Source: an uncultured Candidatus Melainabacteria bacterium
Lineage (GTDB): Bacteria > Cyanobacteriota > Vampirovibrionia > Gastranaerophilales > Gastranaerophilaceae
NCBI GenBank assembly: GCA_946186335.1
Contig: CAMHMW010000094.1
Coordinates: forward strand, 1 to 7,059
Direction of reading: 5' to 3'
Length of the DNA: 7,059 nucleotides
Below, piece after piece: positions 1 to 5,440 of this stretch. Numbering within the stretch: position 1 is the stretch's first letter; the number at the start of each line of letters is the position of its first letter. The position numbers and the translations under genes are program-made. The notes below the pieces were generated by a model, which did not search any database, was not told the DNA's origin, and worked only from the letters and a program-made list of their open reading frames with translations.

Positions 1-545
1 CAGGTTTGGGAAATATTGGCGAAAAATACTGTTTTAACCGTCATAATGCAGGATTTATGGTGGTTGACAGGCTGGCTATTGTAAAAGATGTAACTTTTAA
101 AGAGGAAAAGAAGTTTAAGTGCTTTATGGCAAGATATAAACATGGGTTGGAGGATATTATTCTCATTAAGCCGACAACCTTTATGAATTTGTCGGGAGAT
201 GCCGTTCAGCTTGTTATGAACTATTATAAAATTGATGCCGGCGATTTGCTTGTTGTTTATGACGATCTTTCGCTTGAACTCGGGAAAATCAGATTTCGTC
301 CGAACGGTTCCGATGGCGGACATAATGGTATAAAGTCGGTTATAAAATGTGTCGGTACCCAATCAATTCCGCGTCTTAAAATCGGGATAGGTCCTCAACC
401 TCCAATACCGTCAGAGCAGTTTGTTTTACAGGATTTTTATAAAAGTCAGCTTTTGGAATTAAAACCTGTTTTAAAATCAGCGGTTGAGGGTATTGATTAC
501 TATTTTGACAATGATATGCAGAAGGCACAGAATTTGTACAACTGA
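1..545 (+). CDS. pth: Peptidyl-tRNA hydrolase, 5'-truncated by window edge
   Basis: Cytosolic Pth family enzyme that cleaves the ester bond of peptidyl-tRNAs dropped by stalled ribosomes, recycling tRNA. The frame is open from the left edge (first full codon at 3). The visible protein begins GLGNIGEKY, matching the family's N-terminal GLGNPGxxY loop, so about eight residues including the start lie outside; the TTG at 6 is an internal Leu, not a start. Counting from that Leu as residue 1, the active-site set is complete: Asn3 in GLGN, His13 in NRHNAGF (catalytic His), Asn61 in PTTFMNLSG, Asp86 in VVYDDLSL and Asn107 in GGHNGIKS. All five sit at one constant offset of 7 from E. coli Asn10, His20, Asn68, Asp93 and Asn114, so the core has no indels there. 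The C-terminus (QFVLQDFYKS, then a helix) is normal. No hairpin terminator follows; the gap to the TPR gene is 69 bp. Confidence 0.96.
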   Translation, partial: GLGNIGEKYCFNRHNAGFMVVDRLAIVKDVTFKEEKKFKCFMARYKHGLEDIILIKPTTFMNLSGDAVQLVMNYYKIDAGDLLVVYDDLSLELGKIRFRPNGSDGGHNGIKSVIKCVGTQSIPRLKIGIGPQPPIPSEQFVLQDFYKSQLLELKPVLKSAVEGIDYYFDNDMQKAQNLYN

Positions 546-549
546 TAAT

Positions 550-578
550 TTGTATAATGCGTTCGTTGGTGTTATAAT
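550..578 (+). promoter_or_regulatory. Candidate sigma-70-type promoter for the TPR gene
   Basis: TTGTAT at 550-555, a 17-bp spacer and a perfect TATAAT at 573-578. This would start transcription near 585, about 30 nt before the ATG at 615. A second TATAAT lies exactly 20 bp upstream (553-558) but has no well-spaced -35 box. The -35 match is only moderate (3 of 6), so the -10 is the main support. Confidence 0.5.
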
Positions 579-600
579 TATTTCAAGGGATATATTTAAA

Positions 601-605
601 AGGAG
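601..605 (+). promoter_or_regulatory. Ribosome-binding site of the TPR gene
   Basis: AGGAG, 9 nt before ATG 615. This is a strong Shine-Dalgarno match and shows that the organism uses canonical SD initiation, a useful contrast with ribF, which has none. Confidence 0.8.
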
Positions 606-614
606 CAGAGTTAA

Positions 615-2024
615 ATGAGTTTACAGTTGGCTGAACAATTTGAAGCAAATGAACAGTATGAACAGGCTTTTGCCGAATATAAAAAAGAATACGAAAACAG
701 TCCTGATGATTTGGGAATATTGGAAAGACTCGGTCATTTGTCATTGATTTTGGGAAATGAGCAGGAAGCGGCAGCGTATTATTATGAAATCTTAAAAAGA
801 GATGTTGCAAACCCTTTGGCGTATGAACAATTGATGACAATATTTGAACATACCGACAAGTACAAATATTATGTTTACAGAGGAAATAAAAATTCTCTTG
901 AGGGTAAACTTGATTTTGCGATAAATGATTTCAAAAAGGCTTTATCTCATGCAAATGATAATGAAGCACAGATAGTAATGACACGTTTAACGCTTGCAAA
1001 TCTGTATCGCCAGACAGGTAATAAAATGAAGGCTATAGATGAATATAACCTTATTCTTGATTACAACGAATTGCATGAGGATATTTTCTTACAACTTGCA
1101 GATATATATATGGAGGATGAAGCTTATTCAAGTGCATTGGATGCGTTGTTCAGAGCAATTCAAAAGGGCTTTAATACTGACAGAATACATGAAGCGCTTG
1201 CTGCGGTTTATCTCAAAAGCGGTGATGCAAAAAGTGCTATTGAGCATACAAAGGATGAACTTGTCAAAATTCAGTGTATGCTTGAACTGGGCGAAGGCAC
1301 CGAAGCTTTTAATAAACTAAATTCTCTGCCTGAGGTTTACAAACAGAATCCGAAATATTATACTTTAATGGCTCAGTATTGTTATTCCACAAAGGATTTT
1401 GAAAAGGCTTTGATGTATATAGAAGAATACAATAAGGCTCAGCCTAATTCGCCTCTTACCTATCAGATGAGAGCGCTTGTATATGACGAAACGGATAACG
1501 AATATTATTCTCATCTGAACTGGGCAAGATATAATCTTTTGAGAGGAAATAGGGATATCGCAATTAATGAGTTTTTGAATGCGGTTCAGATACGTGCGGA
1601 TGAACCCGATGTCCTGTTCACCCTTGCCGATTTACTGACAGAAGATGGTGAAGTAAACCATGCCGCAGAATATTACGAAAAAATTGTAAAAATTGAACCG
1701 AATAACAAAGAGGCATTGAGAAAACTTGCAAATTACCGTGAAAGCATAGGCGACAAAAGAGGTCAGCTTGATTATCTTGAAAAACTGTACGAGGCAGACC
1801 CGAATGACCTTAACGGTTTGAAAAATCTGGCAAAAGCCTATGAAAGGTACAGAAAAGACAAAGCGATTGAACTTTATCAAAAATACCTTGATTTGGTACA
1901 GGATCCTGTTGAGTACAAGTTAGCAAAGGAAAGACTTGAAAAACTGGATTCCTACGGTTCGGGTGAAGCCGAAGAATCAGAGGGCTTAATTGATAAAATT
2001 ATGGGCTTATTTAATAAGCATTAA
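615..2024 (+). CDS. Tetratricopeptide-repeat (TPR) protein, soluble
   Basis: A 469-residue protein made almost wholly of TPR-like helical hairpins, a scaffold for protein-protein contacts; no catalytic motif is visible and the partner is unknown. Roughly ten 34-residue units can be followed, for example near residues 1-32, 33-66, 94-113, 122-151, 156-187, 245-276, 300-330, 331-364, 365-398 and 399-430. The typical pattern is small and aromatic residues ending in a Pro-Asn turn (AQPNSP, IEPNNKEA, ADPNDLNG). There is no signal peptide or membrane segment, so it is probably cytoplasmic. After the repeats comes an acidic, flexible linker (GSGEAEESE, 448-456) and a short amphipathic tail, GLIDKIMGLFNKH, which could touch a membrane or a partner. 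The start is secure: AGGAG at 601-605 lies 9 nt before the ATG. The gene stands alone between its own promoter candidate and a terminator. Confidence 0.85.
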   Translation: MSLQLAEQFEANEQYEQAFAEYKKEYENSPDDLGILERLGHLSLILGNEQEAAAYYYEILKRDVANPLAYEQLMTIFEHTDKYKYYVYRGNKNSLEGKLDFAINDFKKALSHANDNEAQIVMTRLTLANLYRQTGNKMKAIDEYNLILDYNELHEDIFLQLADIYMEDEAYSSALDALFRAIQKGFNTDRIHEALAAVYLKSGDAKSAIEHTKDELVKIQCMLELGEGTEAFNKLNSLPEVYKQNPKYYTLMAQYCYSTKDFEKALMYIEEYNKAQPNSPLTYQMRALVYDETDNEYYSHLNWARYNLLRGNRDIAINEFLNAVQIRADEPDVLFTLADLLTEDGEVNHAAEYYEKIVKIEPNNKEALRKLANYRESIGDKRGQLDYLEKLYEADPNDLNGLKNLAKAYERYRKDKAIELYQKYLDLVQDPVEYKLAKERLEKLDSYGSGEAEESEGLIDKIMGLFNKH

Positions 2025-2052
2025 TTTTCCGTTAACTTTTATCACATTTTAT

Positions 2053-2083
2053 AAAAAAGAAGTCTTTAAGGGACTTCTTTTTT
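2053..2083 (+). terminator. Intrinsic terminator after the TPR gene
   Basis: A perfect 12-bp stem: AAAAAAGAAGTC (2053-2064) pairs with GACTTCTTTTTT (2072-2083) around a 7-nt loop. The run of T forms the 3' arm and tail. The A-run/T-run symmetry could let it work in both directions, but no gene converges here, so it serves the TPR gene that ends 29 bp upstream. Confidence 0.85.
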
Positions 2084-2084
2084 G

Positions 2085-2090
2085 TATAAT
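2085..2090 (+). promoter_or_regulatory. Candidate -10 box for the permease gene
   Basis: A perfect TATAAT directly after the terminator tail, which would start transcription near 2097, about 20 nt before the gene. No convincing -35 hexamer sits 16-18 bp upstream, because that space is occupied by the terminator loop and 3' arm. The upstream gene is terminated, so some promoter is needed here, and this is the best candidate. Confidence 0.35.
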
Positions 2091-2115
2091 TAAATTATAG
2101 ATTGTAAAAGAGGGT

Positions 2116-3405
2116 ATGATGAGCAGATTTATCGGATTAATAGGAATAGTTGTTATATTTGCATTAGCATATTTAATGTCTAACAATAAAAAGGCAATAA
2201 ATTATAAAACTGTCGGACTTGGATTTTTATTGCAGGTTTTGTTTGCTGTTTTTATTTTTAAAATTCCATTCGGACAAAAATTATTTATGGCAATAGGTCT
2301 GTTTATCCAAAAACTGTTGGTGTTTGCAAAACAGGGCGGGGAATTTGTCTTTGGCGGTTTGATGAATGTTAAATTCGGAGAACTGTTTGCAGGTCATGGC
2401 GGCTCAATTTTTGCCTTGCAGCTTGTGGCATCAATGGTATTTATGATGATTTTGGTTAATATCCTTTACCATTACGGCATAATGCAGAGAATTGTTGCGG
2501 TTTTGGGCAAGGCTATGAATAAACTTCTTGATGTGAGCGGTGCAGAGGCACTTTCTAATGTTGCAAGTGCATTTGTCGGGCAGATAGTTGCACAGATTAT
2601 GATAAAACCCTATCTGGCTAATTTAACACGTTCGGAATTGCTTGCCTCTATGTCGGGTTCTCTGGCATGTCTTTCGGGTTCAATCATGCCTATATATATC
2701 GGCATGGGCATTCCGGCAGAGTATATTCTTGCATCGTCAGTAATGGCAGTTCCCGGTGCGCTTGTTATGTCAAAAATTGTATATCCGGAAACCGGCGAAC
2801 CTGAAACAAGTAAAGAGGTTAAACTGTCTTTCAGTAAAAGAACAAGGCAGCATGTAAACGTATTTGATGCAATTTCTGCGGGTGCTTCAGAAGGTATGAA
2901 AGTTGCAATAAATGTTGTTGCAATGATTTTGGCACTTGTTGCGCTGGTAGCGATGATAGACTGGTTCTTGGGCGGATTTGGAAATCTGATTGTTAAATAT
3001 CTGCATATAAATTTAACATCAATCGGTTTTGATTTGACTCAACTTTCATTAAATATGATCTTGGGTAAGATATTTGCTCTGTTTGCAATCGTTATGGGTG
3101 TTCCGTTGTCAGAGGCAACAACCGTTGGCGGTTTGATGGGTACGAAACTTGTGCTGAATGAAATGGTTGCTTATGTTGATTTGACATCGCCTGATATGGT
3201 GCTTTCGGCAAAATCCTTCCTTATTGCGAGTTTTGCATTGTGCAGTTTTGGTAATTTGGGTTCAATCGCAATACTTCTTGGTGGTATTGGGGAACTTGCG
3301 CCAAACCAGAGAAAGAATCTTGCCAGACTAGGTGTAAGGGCATTGATTTGCGGTACTTTGACATGTTATATGTCTGCATCAATTGTAGGAATTTTATTTA
3401 ATTAG
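2116..3405 (+). CDS. CNT/NupC-family nucleoside permease with altered substrate signature
   Basis: Integral membrane protein of the concentrative nucleoside transporter family (429 aa, about the usual length for bacterial members). Family members import nucleosides with Na+ or H+. The order is normal: N-terminal helices (FIGLIGIVVIFALAYLMS onward), Gate-like region (residues about 100-215), and C-terminal transport domain (about 250-428). Family signatures kept are SGAEAL (141-146), IKPYLANLTRSEL (163-175), GMGIPAEYILAS, LNEMVAY (347-353) and SFGNLGSIAILLGG (377-390). The usual NxFxGQTE motif, however, reads SAFVGQIV (151-158). By eye alignment to Vibrio cholerae CNT, the Na+ ligand Asn is Ser and the nucleobase-contacting Thr-Glu pair is Ile-Val, while the ribose-contact residues Glu349, Asn380 and Ser383 remain. 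The fold assignment is firm; substrate and coupling ion are open. Two consecutive ATGs (2116, 2119) follow AGAGGG at 2109-2114. The second gives better SD spacing, so the true protein may be 428 aa. ribF follows 57 bp later with its own promoter. Confidence 0.9.
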   Translation: MMSRFIGLIGIVVIFALAYLMSNNKKAINYKTVGLGFLLQVLFAVFIFKIPFGQKLFMAIGLFIQKLLVFAKQGGEFVFGGLMNVKFGELFAGHGGSIFALQLVASMVFMMILVNILYHYGIMQRIVAVLGKAMNKLLDVSGAEALSNVASAFVGQIVAQIMIKPYLANLTRSELLASMSGSLACLSGSIMPIYIGMGIPAEYILASSVMAVPGALVMSKIVYPETGEPETSKEVKLSFSKRTRQHVNVFDAISAGASEGMKVAINVVAMILALVALVAMIDWFLGGFGNLIVKYLHINLTSIGFDLTQLSLNMILGKIFALFAIVMGVPLSEATTVGGLMGTKLVLNEMVAYVDLTSPDMVLSAKSFLIASFALCSFGNLGSIAILLGGIGELAPNQRKNLARLGVRALICGTLTCYMSASIVGILFN

Positions 3406-3423
3406 CATACTTAACATACTTAA
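3406..3423 (+). repeat. Two perfect tandem 9-bp repeats upstream of ribF
   Basis: CATACTTAA occurs twice in direct succession (3406-3414 and 3415-3423), with a third degenerate unit CATTATTTA at 3424-3432. The array begins right after the permease stop codon and runs into the -35 box of the ribF promoter. It could be a regulator binding site or only a slippage product. Confidence 0.6.
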
Positions 3424-3428
3424 CATTA

Positions 3429-3456
3429 TTTACATATGAAAATTTATTGATATAAT
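3429..3456 (+). promoter_or_regulatory. ribF promoter with extended -10, predicting a leaderless mRNA
   Basis: TTTACA at 3429-3434 (one mismatch to TTGACA), a 16-bp spacer, and TATAAT at 3451-3456 preceded by TGA, giving a perfect TGnTATAAT extended -10. Seven bases after the -10 is position 3463, the A of the ribF ATG. No Shine-Dalgarno sequence lies between the -10 and the start. The sequence therefore predicts that the transcript begins at or within a base or two of the start codon. Confidence 0.75.
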
Positions 3457-3462
3457 AGAACT

Positions 3463-4362
3463 ATGGAAATTATAAAAGAATTGAGAGAAATCCCGAATTT
3501 ATCATTGGCACTGGGCTTTTTTGACGGTGTTCACCTCGGGCATCAGGCGGTTATTAATTGTGCGGTAGAATATGCCCGCAGTATTGCGGTTGAGTCTGCT
3601 GTTGTAACATTTAACCAAAACCCGCACAGTTATTTGAATGAGATTACTCCTAAGTATATCTTAACGCTTGAAGATAAATATAAATATTTTAAAGAATTAG
3701 GAATTGACTATGTTATAGAGTTGGATTTTCCTGAAATTTGTAACATGTCATATAGTGATTACCTTGAAAATATTTTGGTTAAGTATTTCAGACCGCAGGC
3801 TATTTCAACGGGATTTAATCACAGATTTGGTTTTGAAAGAGCAGGAACGGTTAAGTATTTGTCTGATAGTCAGGATAAATACAGATATTTGTTCTTTGCA
3901 ACTCCTCCGGAAGCTATTTGGGGCGATGTAATCAGTTCTTCGGCTATAAGAGAATATATTAAATCAGGTTCTATGGATATGGCAGCAACCATGCTCGGCA
4001 GGAAATTCTCGGTATCGGGAACTGTTATAAAGGGTAAAGAATTAGGCAGAACTATCGGTTTCCCGACAGCAAATATTATTTATCCGCTTGAAATTATTGA
4101 ACCCGAATATGGAGTTTTTGATGTGGATGTTACGTTAGAAGATGGCAGTGTTCATCATGGTATTGCGAATTTTGGAGTTTCTCCGACCGTGTCAAATGAC
4201 GGTATCGCAATTCTTGAAGCTCACTTGTTTGATTTTGACGGTGATTTGTATGATAAGCAAATTCGTGTAAGTTTCAATAGACGAATCAGAGAAGAACTGA
4301 AATTTGATACTATTGAAGAATTGAAAACTCAGATTGAGTTTGATGTTCAGTCAATATTTTAA
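3463..4362 (+). CDS. ribF: Bifunctional riboflavin kinase / FAD synthetase
   Basis: Cytosolic enzyme that phosphorylates riboflavin to FMN and then adenylates FMN to FAD. It is 299 aa, near the usual 300-315, with both modules. The N-terminal adenylyltransferase has the nucleotidyl-transferase signature GFFDGVHLGH (18-27), TFNQNPH (49-55), GFNHRFGFERAG (117-128) and the SSSAIRE motif (158-164). The C-terminal flavokinase has GKELGRTIGFPTAN (191-204, the PTAN Mg-ATP motif), GIANFGVSPTV (233-243) and LEAHLFDFDGDLYD with the probable catalytic Glu252. The N-terminus before the signature is ordinary, so ATG 3463 is a sound start although it has no Shine-Dalgarno site; promoter placement implies leaderless translation. 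No FMN riboswitch fits in the 57-bp gap upstream, so flavin feedback by that route is absent. It lies downstream of the permease on the same strand and converges on fabI. Confidence 0.96.
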   Translation: MEIIKELREIPNLSLALGFFDGVHLGHQAVINCAVEYARSIAVESAVVTFNQNPHSYLNEITPKYILTLEDKYKYFKELGIDYVIELDFPEICNMSYSDYLENILVKYFRPQAISTGFNHRFGFERAGTVKYLSDSQDKYRYLFFATPPEAIWGDVISSSAIREYIKSGSMDMAATMLGRKFSVSGTVIKGKELGRTIGFPTANIIYPLEIIEPEYGVFDVDVTLEDGSVHHGIANFGVSPTVSNDGIAILEAHLFDFDGDLYDKQIRVSFNRRIREELKFDTIEELKTQIEFDVQSIF

Positions 4363-4388
4363 CAGGTAATTTCAGATTAAATATTTAT

Positions 4389-4425
4389 ACTAAAAAAGAC
4401 AATCATTATGATTGTCTTTTTTAGT
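4389..4425. terminator. Bidirectional intrinsic terminator between ribF and fabI
   Basis: A near-perfect palindrome: an 18-base left arm (4389-4406) is the exact reverse complement of the right arm (4408-4425) around a single central base. The core is AAAAAAGACAATCAT / ATGATTGTCTTTTTT, so either strand gives a hairpin with an A-run before and a U-run after. It starts 27 bp after the ribF stop and ends 20 bp from the fabI stop, serving both convergent genes. Confidence 0.93.
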
Positions 4426-4444
4426 TTGTATTGTATTGAAAGAA

Positions 4445-5254
4445 TTATAATTCAATATTATTTGCAAGAATGTCCATTTCTTCTGCTGAGCCGTATGCAG
4501 AGTGACATCCGCAGTCAACATAGATAACTTCCCCTGTTGTGCCTGTTGAAAGGTCAGATGCAAGGTATAATCCCGCTTTTCCGACTTCTTCAAGTGCAAC
4601 GTTTCTGTTCAACGGTGAACGAGCAACCGCAGCTTTGAGCATTTTTGAAAATCCGCTTATACCCATCGATGCAAGTGTTTTAACGGGACCTGCCGATATG
4701 CAGTTAACTCTGATACCCTTTGCCCCCAAATCAACAGCCAAAAATCTCATGGAAGATTCTAATGCTGCCTTTGCAACACCCATTACGTTGTAACTTGGAA
4801 CTGAAAGAACAGAACCAAGGTAAGTTAAGGCAAATATTGAACCGCCTTCGTTCATAATTGGTTCTGCATTTCTTGCTATTGTAACAAGAGAGTATGCACT
4901 GACACCCAATGCCGTATTCCAGCCGTCAGCGGATGTTTCAATAAATCTGCCCATTAAATCTTCTTTTTTAGCAAACGCTACGGCGTGAACAACGAAGTCA
5001 ATTTTTCCGTAAACTTTTTCTACTTCTTCAAATACAGCTTTTACTTCATCTTCTTTTGTAACATCGCAGCTCATTATAATTTTTGCATTCATACTTTCAG
5101 CAATCGGACGAACTCTTTTTTCCATTGATTCGCCTGCGTATGTGAAAGCAATTTCAGCACCGGCATCATAAAGTTGTTTTGCAATTCCGTATGCTATACC
5201 GTGAGTGTTTGATACTCCAAAAATAACACCCTTTTTTCCCTTCATTAAATCCAT
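4445..5254 (-). CDS. fabI: Enoyl-[acyl-carrier-protein] reductase (FabI type)
   Basis: NAD(P)H-dependent reductase of the short-chain dehydrogenase fold that reduces trans-2-enoyl-ACP, the last step of each type II fatty-acid elongation cycle; cytosolic, normally a homotetramer. It is 269 aa versus about 260 in typical members. Visible motifs are the cofactor loop GVSNTHGIAYGIA (13-25; Gly19 where E. coli has Ser), CDVTKEDEV (63-71), HAVAFAKKEDLMGRF (90-104), TYLG (144-147) and SYNVMGVAK (154-162). The catalytic pair Tyr155 and Lys162 has the FabI Y-x6-K spacing, not the Y-x3-K of ordinary SDRs, and the second Tyr (145) is present. ISAGPVKTLA (188-197) is also typical. The C-terminus VDCGCHSAYGSAEEMDIL and beyond is a little longer than the usual VDxGYxxMG ending. 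AGGGAGA lies 7 nt upstream of the ATG (complement of 5262-5268). Position 93 is Ala, as in many native FabI proteins. Transcribed towards ribF and divergent from the coiled-coil gene. Confidence 0.95.
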   Translation of the reverse strand: MDLMKGKKGVIFGVSNTHGIAYGIAKQLYDAGAEIAFTYAGESMEKRVRPIAESMNAKIIMSCDVTKEDEVKAVFEEVEKVYGKIDFVVHAVAFAKKEDLMGRFIETSADGWNTALGVSAYSLVTIARNAEPIMNEGGSIFALTYLGSVLSVPSYNVMGVAKAALESSMRFLAVDLGAKGIRVNCISAGPVKTLASMGISGFSKMLKAAVARSPLNRNVALEEVGKAGLYLASDLSTGTTGEVIYVDCGCHSAYGSAEEMDILANNIEL

Positions 5255-5292
5255 ATTTAGTTCTCCCTAAAAATTCTACGTTTAACAAAAAA

Positions 5293-5321
5293 ATTTTATC
5301 AAAAATATAAACTTAAATCAA
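5293..5321 (-). promoter_or_regulatory. fabI promoter
   Basis: Read on the minus strand: TTGATT (complement of 5316-5321), a 17-bp spacer and TAAAAT (complement of 5293-5298) preceded by TGA, so an extended -10. The predicted start near 5286 leaves a leader of about 31 nt that contains the AGGGAGA ribosome-binding site. The three GTTTACA-type half-sites begin 7 bp upstream of the -35 box, where an activator or a wrapped repressor would sit. Confidence 0.65.
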
Positions 5322-5327
5322 TTTCAA

Positions 5328-5363
5328 GTTTACAAAAATTTTTTATGTAAACATTTGTAAACA
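5328..5363. repeat. Three GTTTACA/TGTAAAC half-sites in the divergent promoter region
   Basis: GTTTACA at 5328-5334 is followed in inverted orientation by TGTAAACA at 5346-5353 and again by TGTAAACA at 5356-5363. The two direct copies are exactly 10 bp apart, one helical turn, so both face the same side of the DNA. The first and second form an inverted repeat with an 11-bp A/T-tract centre. This looks like an operator for a transcription factor acting on fabI, the divergent gene, or both. The AT-rich background makes chance partly possible. Confidence 0.5.
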
Positions 5364-5440
5364 ATTTTATAAGTGCTGAAATTAGGCAATTTTGAATGTT
5401 TTTATATATCTAAGAGAGAATTATCTGGAGAGCTTTAAAA
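5364..5440 (+). promoter_or_regulatory. Leader of the GTG-initiated coiled-coil gene
   Basis: AT-rich leader with candidate -10 boxes TATAAG (5368-5373) and TATATA (5403-5408), neither with a good -35, so the promoter is not settled and may need an activator at the adjacent half-sites. The ribosome-binding site GGAGAG (5427-5432) is clear and lies 8 nt from the GTG at 5441. No hairpin or riboswitch-like fold is evident. Confidence 0.4.

Noticed and set aside
6..8. TTG at 6 as the pth start codon
   Set aside because: It encodes the Leu of the conserved GLGN motif and the frame stays open to the left edge, so the true start lies outside.
3406..3462. FMN riboswitch upstream of ribF
   Set aside because: The gap is only 57 bp, lacks the conserved RFN-element helices, and the promoter leaves no leader RNA.
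4960..4985. Ala at FabI position 93 as a triclosan-resistance change (E. coli Gly93 equivalent)
   Set aside because: Ala at this site is native in many drug-sensitive FabI proteins such as that of Staphylococcus aureus, so it is not evidence of selected resistance.
5328..5363. BirA (biotin repressor) operator, because TGTAAAC and GTTTACA are the BirA half-sites
   Set aside because: BirA sites read TGTAAAC, then a spacer of about 15 bp, then GTTTACA. Here the half-sites are in the opposite order (GTTTACA first) on both strands, and the spacing is 11.
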